Origin: Betaproteobacteria bacterium
Lineage (GTDB): Bacteria > Pseudomonadota > Gammaproteobacteria > Burkholderiales > Burkholderiaceae_C
Reading direction: 5' to 3'
Length of the DNA stretch: 18,990 nt
Assembly (NCBI GenBank): GCA_009923345.1
Contig: RFTR01000017.1
Span: 1-18,990, forward strand
In this document: one piece after another, positions 7,745 to 15,400 of the stretch
How positions within the stretch are numbered: position 1 is the stretch's first letter
Layout of the letters: the number at the start of each line of letters is the position of its first letter
Notes under the pieces: generated by a model
What the model saw: the letters and a program-made list of their open reading frames with translations, nothing else
What the model was told of the DNA's origin: nothing
Databases searched by the model: none
Translations under genes and position numbers: made by a program

Positions 7745-9481
7745 TTAATGGTTGTCTTTGGGCACGGCTGCACCGCGCATGCCGCGTAAGAAGTCCAAAT
7801 CTGCGCCCTCGTCGGCTTGCAGCACATGGTCGATGTAGAGCTTCCAGTAGCCACTGTCCATGGCCGGCGCTGGAGCCTTCCATGCTGCGCGTCGCTTGGC
7901 CAACTCTGCATCATCGACATGCAAATGCAAACTGCGCTTAGGCACATCCAAGGTGATCTTGTCACCGTTTTGCACCAAGGCTAAGGTACCGCCTGCAGCA
8001 GCTTCTGGTGCGGTGTGCAACACCACCGTGCCGTAGGCCGTACCGCTCATGCGCGCATCGCTGATACGCACCATGTCGGTAATGCCTTTGCGCAAGACTT
8101 TGGGTGGTAGCGGCATATTGCCCACTTCGGCCATACCGGGGTAGCCTTTGGGGCCACAGTTTTTGAGCACCAAGATGCAGTTTTCGTCGACGTCCAAGTT
8201 TTCGTCGTCGATGCGAGCGTGGAAGTCGTCGCTGCTCTCAAACACCACAGCGCGTCCGGTGTGCGTCATCAAGGCGGGTGTTGCGGCGCTCGGTTTAATG
8301 ACCGCACCACGTGGCGCCAAGTTGCCACGCAAGATCGCGATGCCCGCTTTTTCTTTGAAGGGCTTGGCAAATGGCTTGATGACCTCAGTGTTGTAGTTCT
8401 GTGCATCGGATACGTTTTGGCCCACAGTTTTGCCATTCGCTGTAACCACCTCGGTATGCAAGAGGTGAGAGATTTCTTTCATCACCGCAGGCAATCCGCC
8501 TGCGTAGCAGAAGTCTTCCATCAAGTACTGACCAGAAGGCTGGAGGTTCACCAAACAAGGTAACTCGCTAGCCAAGCGGTCAAAGTCGTCGATGCTCAAA
8601 GGCACGCCCAAGCGTCCTGCGATAGCGACCAAGTGAATGACGGCATTGGTGCTGCCACCAATTGCCGCCAAGGTACGGATCGCGTTTTCGAACGCTTCAC
8701 GCGTCAAGATCTGTGAGAGCTTCACATCGTCGTGCACTAATTGCACGATGCGTCGACCCGCTTCACGCGCGAGCACATTGCGTCGTCCGTCCACGGCTGG
8801 GTAGGCTGCATTTCCGGGCAAGCCCACACCTAACGCTTCGACCATGCTGGCCATGGTGCTCGCGGTGCCCATCGTCATGCAGTGGCCGTGGCTGCGGTGC
8901 ATGCAGCTCTCAGCCTCAAAGAAGTCTTGCAATTTCAACGTGCCGGCACGCACTTGTTCGCTCATGCTCCACACGCCCGTGCCTGAGCCCAATTCTTGGC
9001 CGCGCCATTTGCCGTTGAGCATCGGTCCGCCGCTCACGCCAATGGTGGGCAAGTTGGCGCTGGAAGCACCCATTAATAAAGCGGGGGTTGTTTTGTCGCA
9101 GCCCATCAAAAGCACAACGCCGTCGATCGGGTTGCCGCGGATGCTTTCTTCCACATCCATTGAGGCGAGGTTGCGATACAGCATGGCGGTTGGGCGCAAC
9201 AAAGTTTCACCCAGCGACATCACGGGAAACTCGAGGGGGAAACCACCTGCTTCGTACACACCAATCTTGACCTGTTCGGCTAAGGTGCGGAAATGGGAGT
9301 TGCAGGGGGTGAGTTCGCTGAAGGTGTTGCAAATACCGATGACGGGGCGTCCGTCAAACTGGTCGTGCGGCACGCCTTTGCCTTTGACCCAGCTGCGGTA
9401 GGCAAAACCGTCTCGGTCTTGTCGGCCAAACCATTGCTGGCTACGTAAATCTTCTGGGCGTTTTTTGGGTTTATCCGTCAT
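7745..9481 (-). CDS. Sugar-acid dehydratase, IlvD/Edd family (L-arabinonate/gluconate dehydratase-like)
   Basis: A 578-residue IlvD/Edd enzyme that removes water from an aldonic acid to give a 2-keto-3-deoxy acid, using a [2Fe-2S] cluster and magnesium. Cysteines C60 (ELTPCN), C128 (GCDKT) and C201 (GHCMTMGT) are the expected cluster ligands, E92 (LGET) and the carbamylatable K130 are at the metal site, and the C-terminal DARMSGTAYGT carries the likely catalytic serine. Length and cysteine spacing match Rhizobium L-arabinonate dehydratase (579 residues, ligands one position earlier, from memory) rather than IlvD or Edd (about 600+). Members of this subgroup accept several aldonates, including L-arabinonate, D-galactonate, D-fuconate and D-gluconate/xylonate. 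It is the first gene of the minus-strand operon, divergent from the 2-ketoacid reductase. The neighbouring gntK, idnD and kdgK make D-gluconate a plausible substrate, but this is inference. Start ATG 9481 has only a weak ribosome site. Confidence 0.92.
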   Translation of the reverse strand: MTDKPKKRPEDLRSQQWFGRQDRDGFAYRSWVKGKGVPHDQFDGRPVIGICNTFSELTPCNSHFRTLAEQVKIGVYEAGGFPLEFPVMSLGETLLRPTAMLYRNLASMDVEESIRGNPIDGVVLLMGCDKTTPALLMGASSANLPTIGVSGGPMLNGKWRGQELGSGTGVWSMSEQVRAGTLKLQDFFEAESCMHRSHGHCMTMGTASTMASMVEALGVGLPGNAAYPAVDGRRNVLAREAGRRIVQLVHDDVKLSQILTREAFENAIRTLAAIGGSTNAVIHLVAIAGRLGVPLSIDDFDRLASELPCLVNLQPSGQYLMEDFCYAGGLPAVMKEISHLLHTEVVTANGKTVGQNVSDAQNYNTEVIKPFAKPFKEKAGIAILRGNLAPRGAVIKPSAATPALMTHTGRAVVFESSDDFHARIDDENLDVDENCILVLKNCGPKGYPGMAEVGNMPLPPKVLRKGITDMVRISDARMSGTAYGTVVLHTAPEAAAGGTLALVQNGDKITLDVPKRSLHLHVDDAELAKRRAAWKAPAPAMDSGYWKLYIDHVLQADEGADLDFLRGMRGAAVPKDNH

Positions 9482-9512
9482 GTTGTCTCGCTATTACTGG
9501 TTTCCCCGAGTC

Positions 9513-9539
9513 TTGATTGGGGGCGAGCAAGCATATTAT
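9513..9539 (+). promoter_or_regulatory. Candidate promoter for the reductase gene in the divergent region
   Basis: TTGATT (9513-9518) and TATTAT (9534-9539) resemble -35 and -10 boxes but with a short 15-base spacer. The -10 box abuts the palindrome at 9538-9550. The promoter for the dehydratase gene must lie in the same 105 bases; on the minus strand CATAAT or TAATAT overlap the same palindrome, without a clear -35. Confidence 0.35.
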
Positions 9540-9550
9540 GGTATGACCAT
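9538..9550. promoter_or_regulatory. Candidate FadR/GntR-type operator, ATGGT-ATG-ACCAT
   Basis: A perfect palindrome with 5-base arms ATGGT and ACCAT and a 3-base spacer, containing the TGGT-N3-ACCA pattern typical of FadR-subfamily regulators such as FadR and LldR. It sits midway in the region shared by the dehydratase and reductase promoters. The FadR-type regulator gene at 16887-17663 is the obvious candidate binder. Confidence 0.55.
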
Positions 9551-9586
9551 TGATTCTTTACCCCGTGAAAGCCCTAGGAGCCTACT

Positions 9587-10534
9587 TTGCCAGCCATCGA
9601 CATCTTGTCCGTCACCAAACTCTCGCCCTTTCTTGAACCCCAGTTGCATGCCGCTTTCAAGTTGCATGACCGCCTGTACGAGACAGATCCCGCTGCTTTT
9701 GCCAAGCTAGCTCCGCAAATCCGCGGCATCGCAGCGAGCGGTGAATCCAAAGTCCCTGCGTCGCTGATTGCGCAACTGCCCGCGCTAGAAATCATCTCTG
9801 TCTTTGGCGTTGGCTACGACGGCGTCGATGTCGCCGCCGCCAAAGCGCGCAATGTGATGGTTACGCACACTCCCAAGGTATTGAACGACGACGTCGCTGA
9901 CTTGGCGATTGGCTTGATGCTCAGCGCCGCCCGCCAATTACCCGCCGCAGACCGTTACGTCAAAGACGGCAAGTGGACCAGCGGCCCCATGCCTTTGGCA
10001 CGCAAAGTCTCCGGCGCACGTATCGGCATCGTTGGCATCGGCCGCATTGGCCAAGCTATTGCGCAACGTGCCTTGGCCTTCAATATGACCATCGCCTACA
10101 CCGCCCGCAGCAAACGCTCCGAGTTGCCATACTCCTTCTACCCAACGCCCACCGAACTCGCCGCAAATTGCGACTACTTGGTGTTGATCACCCCAGGCGG
10201 TGCAGGTACCCACAAACTTATCAACGCTGACGTGCTCAAAGCCTTAGGCCCTGAGGGAATTTTGGTCAACGTCGCACGCGGCTCCGTGGTTGATCAAGAG
10301 GCTTTGATCCACGCCTTGCAAAACGGCGTGATCGCTGGCGCAGGTTTGGATGTGTTTGAAAACGAACCCAACGTACCAGAGGGCTTGCGCGAGATTCCCC
10401 ATGTCGTCTTGGCCCCCCACATCGGAAGTGCCACCCGCCAAACCCGCCAAGCCATGGCCGATTTGGCGTTTAACAACCTCAAATCGCACTTTGACGGCAA
10501 GCCAGTCCACACCCCCGTGCCAGAGTGCGGGTAA
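9587..10534 (+). CDS. D-2-hydroxyacid dehydrogenase, GhrB/TkrA-like 2-ketoacid reductase
   Basis: A 315-residue D-isomer-specific 2-hydroxyacid dehydrogenase. Rossmann loop GIVGIGRIG (147-155), a basic TARSKR (172-177) suggesting NADPH, and the catalytic triad R231 (NVARGS), E260 (DVFENEP) and H278 (APHIGSAT). This group includes hydroxypyruvate/glyoxylate reductase and 2-ketogluconate reductase; E. coli GhrB also reduces 2-keto-L-gulonate to L-idonate. With idnD and gntK downstream, a ketogluconate or ketogulonate reductase is the best contextual guess, hydroxypyruvate reductase the main alternative. The start is TTG 9587, supported by AGGAG at 9576-9580 six bases upstream; no ATG lies nearby in frame. 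First gene of the plus-strand unit, divergent from the dehydratase. Confidence 0.9.
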   Translation: MPAIDILSVTKLSPFLEPQLHAAFKLHDRLYETDPAAFAKLAPQIRGIAASGESKVPASLIAQLPALEIISVFGVGYDGVDVAAAKARNVMVTHTPKVLNDDVADLAIGLMLSAARQLPAADRYVKDGKWTSGPMPLARKVSGARIGIVGIGRIGQAIAQRALAFNMTIAYTARSKRSELPYSFYPTPTELAANCDYLVLITPGGAGTHKLINADVLKALGPEGILVNVARGSVVDQEALIHALQNGVIAGAGLDVFENEPNVPEGLREIPHVVLAPHIGSATRQTRQAMADLAFNNLKSHFDGKPVHTPVPECG

Positions 10535-10556
10535 CTCCGCATCGGTTTTATGTGCA

Positions 10557-10569
10557 ATCATCATACGAT
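10557..10569. promoter_or_regulatory. Second candidate operator, upstream of the ABC transporter genes
   Basis: On the minus strand this reads ATCGT-ATG-ATGAT, a 4-of-5 palindrome with the same 5-3-5 layout and spacer as the site at 9538-9550, matching it at 10 of 13 bases including GTATGA. On the plus strand it overlaps TACGAT (10565-10570), a possible -10 box without a convincing -35. It may be a second, weaker site for the same regulator. Confidence 0.35.
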
Positions 10570-10574
10570 GGCAT

Positions 10575-10600
10575 TAAGGCATTTAGTGCCTTAGTTTTTT
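10575..10600 (+). terminator. Hairpin plus T-tract between the reductase and binding-protein genes
   Basis: A 7-bp stem TAAGGCA / TGCCTTA with loop TTTAG, then G and six T. It looks like an intrinsic terminator for the reductase gene. It lies only 20 bases before the binding-protein start and downstream of the possible -10 at 10565, so it could also act as a leader attenuator. The stem is A/T-containing and moderate in strength. Confidence 0.55.
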
Positions 10601-10619
10601 GATAATTTAGGAGAACCAA

Positions 10620-12002
10620 ATGAAGTTAAGTAAATGGCTTTCGGGCGCAATGGTTGCCGCAGGCTTGATTAGCGCCGTAGGCCCTGCCTTTGCCCAAGAA
10701 AAACTCACCGTTTGGTGGGTAAAAGGCTTTTATAAAGCGGAAGACGATGCGCTTTTTGCCGCTATCAGAAAGTTTGAAGAAAAAAATAAAAACATCAAGA
10801 TTGATTTGTCGCTCTATCCCATTCAGGACATGATTCCCAAAACGGTGGCCGCTTTAGATTCCGGTAACCCCCCTGATCTTGCCTATGCCGACACTTATGA
10901 CTTCCAAGTTACAGCCAAATGGGCGTATGACGGCAAACTAGAGGACGTGACTAGCGTGATTGATAAGGTTCGTAACAACTTTGAACCTGCCGCTTTGTCG
11001 ACCACCTTCTTGTATAACAACCAAGCAAAAAACCGCGCATATTACGCATACCCGATCAAGCAGCAAACCATGCATATCCAGTACTGGAAAGACATGCTGG
11101 CTGAATCAGGCTACAAAGAATCAGATATTCCAAAGGACTGGAACAGTTACTGGGACTTCTGGTGCTCTAAGGTGCAAGCTGGTTATCGCCAAAAAACTGG
11201 TAAACGTGGCTTTGGTACAGGCTTTCCCATGGGCGTCGATTCAACCGACTCGTTTTTTTCTTTCTTGACTTTCATGGATGCCTACAACGTCAAGTTGGTA
11301 AACGACTCTGGTAAGTTGTTGGTCGACGACCCTTCAGTACGCGCAGGATTGATCAGTGCGATGAATGACTACACCTCGGTCTATGCCAAGGGCTGTACAC
11401 CACCGTCGTCTACCAGCTGGAAAGACCCGGACAACAACGTCGCTTTCCACAACAAGACCATTGTGATGACACACAATGCAACGATTTCTATCGCTGCCAA
11501 ATGGTTAGACGATATGAACAACCAAGCATTGACGCAAGAGCAACGTGACTTGGGCAAGAAAAACTACTATGACTTAATCGCAACTGCCGGGTTCCCACTT
11601 AAGCCCGATGGCACCAAAATGATTTATCGCTCTGCTGTTAAAACAGGCGTTATCTTCAAAGATGCCAAGCGCAAAGATCTGGCCAAGCAATTTTTGGCGT
11701 TCATGCTAGAAGAACAAAATCTGACCCCCTATGTAGAAGGCTCTCTAGGACGCTGGTTCCCAGTTACAAAGGCAGCGCAACAGCGTCCATTTTGGAAAGC
11801 TGATCCTGCCCGCTTAGCTGTATACAACCAGTTCATGAGTGGCACTACCCCGTTTGAAATTACCAAGAACTTCAAGTTCACCGTACTCAACAACGAGAAC
11901 GTTTGGGCCAAAGCCATGAACCGTATCTTGAATGAGAAAGTACCTACCGATAAGGCAGTCGATGAAATGATTGCCCGCATCAAAGAAGTCGCTGGTAACT
12001 AA
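10620..12002 (+). CDS. Carbohydrate ABC transporter substrate-binding protein (family 1, MalE/UgpB-like)
   Basis: The periplasmic ligand-binding component of a CUT1-type sugar importer, 460 residues. A Sec signal peptide is clear: MKLSKWLSG, a hydrophobic core, then PAFA-QE with cleavage near residue 25. The mature N-terminus EKLTVWWVKGFYKAEDDAL and the segment SGNPPDLAYAD are typical of family 1 binding proteins. TAGGAGA ends 5 bases before ATG 10620. The gene is framed by hairpins on both sides (10575-10600 and 12013-12055), consistent with separate, probably higher, expression than the membrane parts. Ligand is not readable; catabolic genes downstream suggest an aldonic/keto-acid, polyol or a sugar converted to one. 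Confidence 0.93.
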   Translation: MKLSKWLSGAMVAAGLISAVGPAFAQEKLTVWWVKGFYKAEDDALFAAIRKFEEKNKNIKIDLSLYPIQDMIPKTVAALDSGNPPDLAYADTYDFQVTAKWAYDGKLEDVTSVIDKVRNNFEPAALSTTFLYNNQAKNRAYYAYPIKQQTMHIQYWKDMLAESGYKESDIPKDWNSYWDFWCSKVQAGYRQKTGKRGFGTGFPMGVDSTDSFFSFLTFMDAYNVKLVNDSGKLLVDDPSVRAGLISAMNDYTSVYAKGCTPPSSTSWKDPDNNVAFHNKTIVMTHNATISIAAKWLDDMNNQALTQEQRDLGKKNYYDLIATAGFPLKPDGTKMIYRSAVKTGVIFKDAKRKDLAKQFLAFMLEEQNLTPYVEGSLGRWFPVTKAAQQRPFWKADPARLAVYNQFMSGTTPFEITKNFKFTVLNNENVWAKAMNRILNEKVPTDKAVDEMIARIKEVAGN

Positions 12003-12012
12003 GTCACTCCCC

Positions 12013-12055
12013 ACACCGATGCGAAAAGGCTAGAGCCACGCATCGGTGTTTTTTT
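12013..12055 (+). terminator. Strong terminator-like hairpin inside the ABC transporter operon
   Basis: An 11-bp perfect stem ACACCGATGCG / CGCATCGGTGT with a 15-base loop that contains a small GGC-TAGA-GCC inner stem, followed by seven T (12049-12055). It stands 11 bases after the binding-protein stop and 15 bases before the first permease start. Partial termination here would give more binding protein than permease. Confidence 0.85.
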
Positions 12056-12069
12056 GAGTCAATGTCAGC

Positions 12070-12930
12070 ATGAACTCCACATCTCAGAGTGTTTCAAGCC
12101 TTCCTGCTCCGCGCTTAGATGCCTGGCAGTGGTGGGGCCGCGCCATGGTGGTGCCATATTTATTAATTTTTTTGATTTTTGTGCTCTATCCAGTGGGATA
12201 TGGGCTTTGGTTGGCGCGTCATCCGCAAAGCTATGTCGACTTGATGAATGACCCCATTTTTTTTCGTAGTGCCGCCAACACCTTAGTATTCTTATTGGTT
12301 GCTATCAACCTGAAAATGGCCATCGCTCTCGGTCTGTCTGGCTTTTTTGTCAACAACCGTTGGTGGGTGAAATGGGTCGCTGCACTTTTTATATTGCCTT
12401 GGGCAGTTCCTTCTATTCCCACTATTTTGTCTGTGCGCTTTATGCTAAACCCTGAGTGGGGCATTATTAACAGCGCCATCTTTCGCTGGACTGGTCTAGA
12501 CGGTCCAAACTGGTTAAATGACCCCACTTTGGCATTGAGTCTTTCCATGCTGATGCATATATGGAAGTCTCTGCCTTTTTGGACTTTGATTTTGGTTGCA
12601 GGTCGTTTAGCTATTCCTGCTGAACAATATGAGGCGGCCTCGGTGGATGGCGCCTCCAGATGGCAAAAGTTTTCGTTCATCACTTGGCCTTCCATGCGTT
12701 CGCTCTACCTAACATCCACCATCTTGTCCATGATTTGGACGCTTGGCGATTTCAACAGTGTTTATTTATTAACTGGCGGTGGCCCCGCAGATATGACACA
12801 TGTTCTTGCAACTTTGGGTATTCGTTATTTGCGCTTAGACCAAGTTGATTTAGCGATGTCCTCTATTGTTGTAGCACTGCCTTTTGTATTGCCTTTGGTG
12901 TATTTCATGATGAAAAGGCTCTCTAAATGA
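12070..12930 (+). CDS. Sugar ABC transporter permease (MalF/UgpA-like)
   Basis: A 286-residue inner-membrane permease with six predicted helices at about 26-47, 69-92, 101-121, 154-178, 208-229 and 263-282. The cytoplasmic EAA loop that docks on the ATPase reads EAASVDGASRWQKFSFITWP from residue 188. It forms a heterodimer with the next gene product. ATG 12070 lacks a good ribosome site and follows directly after the internal terminator, suggesting low expression. The stop overlaps the next start by 4 bases (ATGA). Confidence 0.94.
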   Translation: MNSTSQSVSSLPAPRLDAWQWWGRAMVVPYLLIFLIFVLYPVGYGLWLARHPQSYVDLMNDPIFFRSAANTLVFLLVAINLKMAIALGLSGFFVNNRWWVKWVAALFILPWAVPSIPTILSVRFMLNPEWGIINSAIFRWTGLDGPNWLNDPTLALSLSMLMHIWKSLPFWTLILVAGRLAIPAEQYEAASVDGASRWQKFSFITWPSMRSLYLTSTILSMIWTLGDFNSVYLLTGGGPADMTHVLATLGIRYLRLDQVDLAMSSIVVALPFVLPLVYFMMKRLSK

Positions 12931-13775
12931 GTTTGAGTTGGAAAAAAGTTTCCTCGGAAGCCAAACTGTTGTTAATCGGGATTCCGGTTTTGATCTGGAC
13001 TTTATTCCCGCTCTACCACATGGTGTTGTTTGCTATTTCGCCACGCGACACTGCTACATCTGGAGTTTTGTGGCCTGAAAAACCAACGCTTCAAAACTTT
13101 GAAATTGTTTTCAAGCGTGACCATTTCTACCTTGACCATTTCTGGCAACAAATGGGCAACTCCTTTTTAATCGCCATCACTGTTGGCGCTCTGACCTTGT
13201 TTATTGCAACTATGGCGGCTTTTGCTATCAGTCGCCTGAAGGTGCGAGGTGGACGCACTGTGATGAACCTTGCCTTGTTTACTTACTTCATCCCTGCTGC
13301 GTTCTTAGCTGTACCCATGTACAAAACCATGGGAATTTATGGCTTGTTAAACAACCAATGGGCATTGATTTTGGCCATGGTAACTATTGCCTCACCCTAT
13401 TGCATATGGGTGTTAAAACAAGCCAGCGACAAACTGCCCTATGAGCTTGATGAAGCTGCCCGTATGGATGGCGCAACGCCTTTGCAATTATTTTGGATGG
13501 TCTACCTACCGCTGATGGTGCCATCGATAGTCGCTGTGGGCACTTATGCGTTGCTGTTGGCATGGAACGAATATCTCTATGCATTCTTACTCTTATCAAA
13601 AGATGAGGATGTCACGCTAGCTGTGGCTTTAGGCAATTTTTTATCTGCTGATGATTCGCCTTGGGAATTACTCATGACTACTGGTTTGATTTATGCCCTG
13701 CCCCCTGCGGCAATTTATTACTCGTTTAAGCGCTACATGGTGTCTGGCCTGACAGCTGGCGCAGTGAAAAGCTAA
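12927..13775 (+). CDS. Sugar ABC transporter permease (MalG/UgpE-like)
   Basis: A 282-residue second permease of the CUT1 importer. Predicted helices lie at about 14-37, 78-101, 112-132, 145-164, 198-222 and 245-264, and the EAA loop reads EAARMDGATPLQLFWMVYLP from residue 176. It is translationally coupled to the first permease by the ATGA overlap at 12927-12930. The following ATPase starts 10 bases after its stop. Confidence 0.94.
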   Translation: MSLSWKKVSSEAKLLLIGIPVLIWTLFPLYHMVLFAISPRDTATSGVLWPEKPTLQNFEIVFKRDHFYLDHFWQQMGNSFLIAITVGALTLFIATMAAFAISRLKVRGGRTVMNLALFTYFIPAAFLAVPMYKTMGIYGLLNNQWALILAMVTIASPYCIWVLKQASDKLPYELDEAARMDGATPLQLFWMVYLPLMVPSIVAVGTYALLLAWNEYLYAFLLLSKDEDVTLAVALGNFLSADDSPWELLMTTGLIYALPPAAIYYSFKRYMVSGLTAGAVKS

Positions 13776-13784
13776 GGAAAACTC

Positions 13785-14837
13785 ATGGCTTCGGTTTCAT
13801 TTCATAACATCCAAAAAAACTTCGGCGATGTCAAAGTCATCCACGGTATTTCGTTTGACATACATGACGGTGAATTCGTTGTCTTAGTCGGCCCTTCAGG
13901 CTGCGGCAAATCCACCTTGCTGCGTATGCTGGCAGGACTAGAAGATATCTCTGGTGGCGAAATTCAGATTGATGGCCGCGTGATCAACGATTTGGAGTCC
14001 AAAGACCGCGACATCGCGATGGTGTTCCAAAGCTATGCGTTGTATCCACACATGACGGTGCGGGAGAATATGGCCTTCTCTTTGCGTTTACGCAAAGCCG
14101 ATGCACAGACGACCGAAGAACGTGTAGGCAATGCAGCGCGTATCTTGAACTTAGACAAGTTGTTAGACCGCTTCCCACGCGAACTCTCGGGTGGACAGCG
14201 CCAACGCGTGGCGATGGGTCGTGCGATTGTGCGAGACCCCAAAGTATTTTTGTTTGATGAACCGCTTTCCAACCTCGACGCCAAATTGCGTGTGGCGATG
14301 CGCGCGGAAATCAAAGCGCTACACCAACGTCTCAAAACGACGACGGTGTATGTGACGCACGACCAAATCGAGGCCATGACCATGGCTGATCGCATCGTGG
14401 TGATGCATGACGGCATCGTCGAACAAATCGGTACGCCGCTTGAGTTATTTGACCGTCCTGGTAATTTATTTGTCGCCCAATTCATCGGTTCCCCAGCTAT
14501 GAATGTTTTCAAAGGCACGGTGCAGGGCAATGCGGTTCATGCGCTAAATGCGCAATGGGCAATGCCAGTCAACATCAACACCACTACACCAGGCCAACAG
14601 GTCTACTTTGGCATCCGTCCCACCGATTTAAATTTGGCCAGCAGCGGTATCGCCGCCAAAGTAGTGGTGGTGGAGCCGACTGGCGCGGAGACAGAGTTAC
14701 TCTTACAAATCGGCGAGCAATCGCTAACCTTGGTCATGCATGGGCGCACCGATGTCAAACCTGATGACACGGTGTACTTACAGTTTGATGCGAACAAAGC
14801 ACACGTGTTTGACGCCACTAGCGAACAACGCCTCTGA
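13785..14837 (+). CDS. Sugar ABC transporter ATP-binding protein (UgpC/MsmK/MalK family)
   Basis: A 350-residue ATPase that energises the importer at the cytoplasmic face. Walker A GPSGCGKS (36-43), Q-loop Q82, signature LSGGQ (134-138), Walker B VFLFDE (154-159), and switch H192 are all intact. Residues from about 235 form the C-terminal OB-type regulatory domain of the MalK/UgpC group, with the GIRPTDL element seen in this family. AAGGA overlapping the upstream stop provides the ribosome site. The next gene, gntK, starts 2 bases after the stop, which ties the transporter to gluconate-type metabolism. Confidence 0.96.
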   Translation: MASVSFHNIQKNFGDVKVIHGISFDIHDGEFVVLVGPSGCGKSTLLRMLAGLEDISGGEIQIDGRVINDLESKDRDIAMVFQSYALYPHMTVRENMAFSLRLRKADAQTTEERVGNAARILNLDKLLDRFPRELSGGQRQRVAMGRAIVRDPKVFLFDEPLSNLDAKLRVAMRAEIKALHQRLKTTTVYVTHDQIEAMTMADRIVVMHDGIVEQIGTPLELFDRPGNLFVAQFIGSPAMNVFKGTVQGNAVHALNAQWAMPVNINTTTPGQQVYFGIRPTDLNLASSGIAAKVVVVEPTGAETELLLQIGEQSLTLVMHGRTDVKPDDTVYLQFDANKAHVFDATSEQRL

Positions 14838-14839
14838 GC

Positions 14840-15349
14840 ATGCCAACTCCTCGCCTCATCGTTATGGGAGTGAGCGGGTGCGGTAAGAGCACCGTCGGTG
14901 CGCTTTTAGGTGCTCGCACGGGCATTCCATTTATGGAAGGCGACACCTTGCATCCACCGCGCAATGTAGCTTTGATGGCGGCAGGTACACCGTTAACGGA
15001 TGAAGACCGTGCCGGATGGTTAGACGATATTGCGTCACGGTTTAGTGCATTGGAGGCAGACGCTGGGTTGATTATTTCTTGCTCTGCTCTCAAACGCATT
15101 TACCGTGACCGTTTACGCGCTGCCTGCCCAGATTTACGTTTTATCCATTTGCATGGTGACAAAGCTTTGCTGGAACAGCGCTTGCAATACCGCACCGGGC
15201 ATTACATGCCGCCATCGTTGTTGACAAGCCAACTGCAAACCTTGGAGCCCCCGAGTTCTGATGAGCCCGCCATCACCTTGGACATTGCAATGCCTACCGA
15301 CCAATTGGTCGCGCACATTGAGCATCAGTTGCACTTGCATATCGCATAG
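14840..15349 (+). CDS. gntK: Gluconokinase
   Basis: Phosphorylates D-gluconate with ATP to 6-phosphogluconate, the entry point to the Entner-Doudoroff and pentose-phosphate routes. The 169-residue protein has the P-loop GVSGCGKST (10-18), followed by the GntK landmarks EGDTLHPPRN, DEDRAGWL, SCSALKRIYRD and RTGHYMPPSLLTSQLQTLE. Length fits the family (about 165-175). It begins 2 bases after the ATPase stop, so translation is probably coupled. The kinase seems complete. It is the firmest evidence that this cluster produces D-gluconate. Confidence 0.95.
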   Translation: MPTPRLIVMGVSGCGKSTVGALLGARTGIPFMEGDTLHPPRNVALMAAGTPLTDEDRAGWLDDIASRFSALEADAGLIISCSALKRIYRDRLRAACPDLRFIHLHGDKALLEQRLQYRTGHYMPPSLLTSQLQTLEPPSSDEPAITLDIAMPTDQLVAHIEHQLHLHIA

Positions 15350-15400
15350 CTATCGCCCTGACTAAGCACTAAGCCACCATCTAGAAACGTAGGAGCCCCC

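Noticed and set aside
8844..9401. Plus-strand 185-codon open frame
   Set aside because: Antisense to the dehydratase gene, whose cluster-binding cysteines are all in place.
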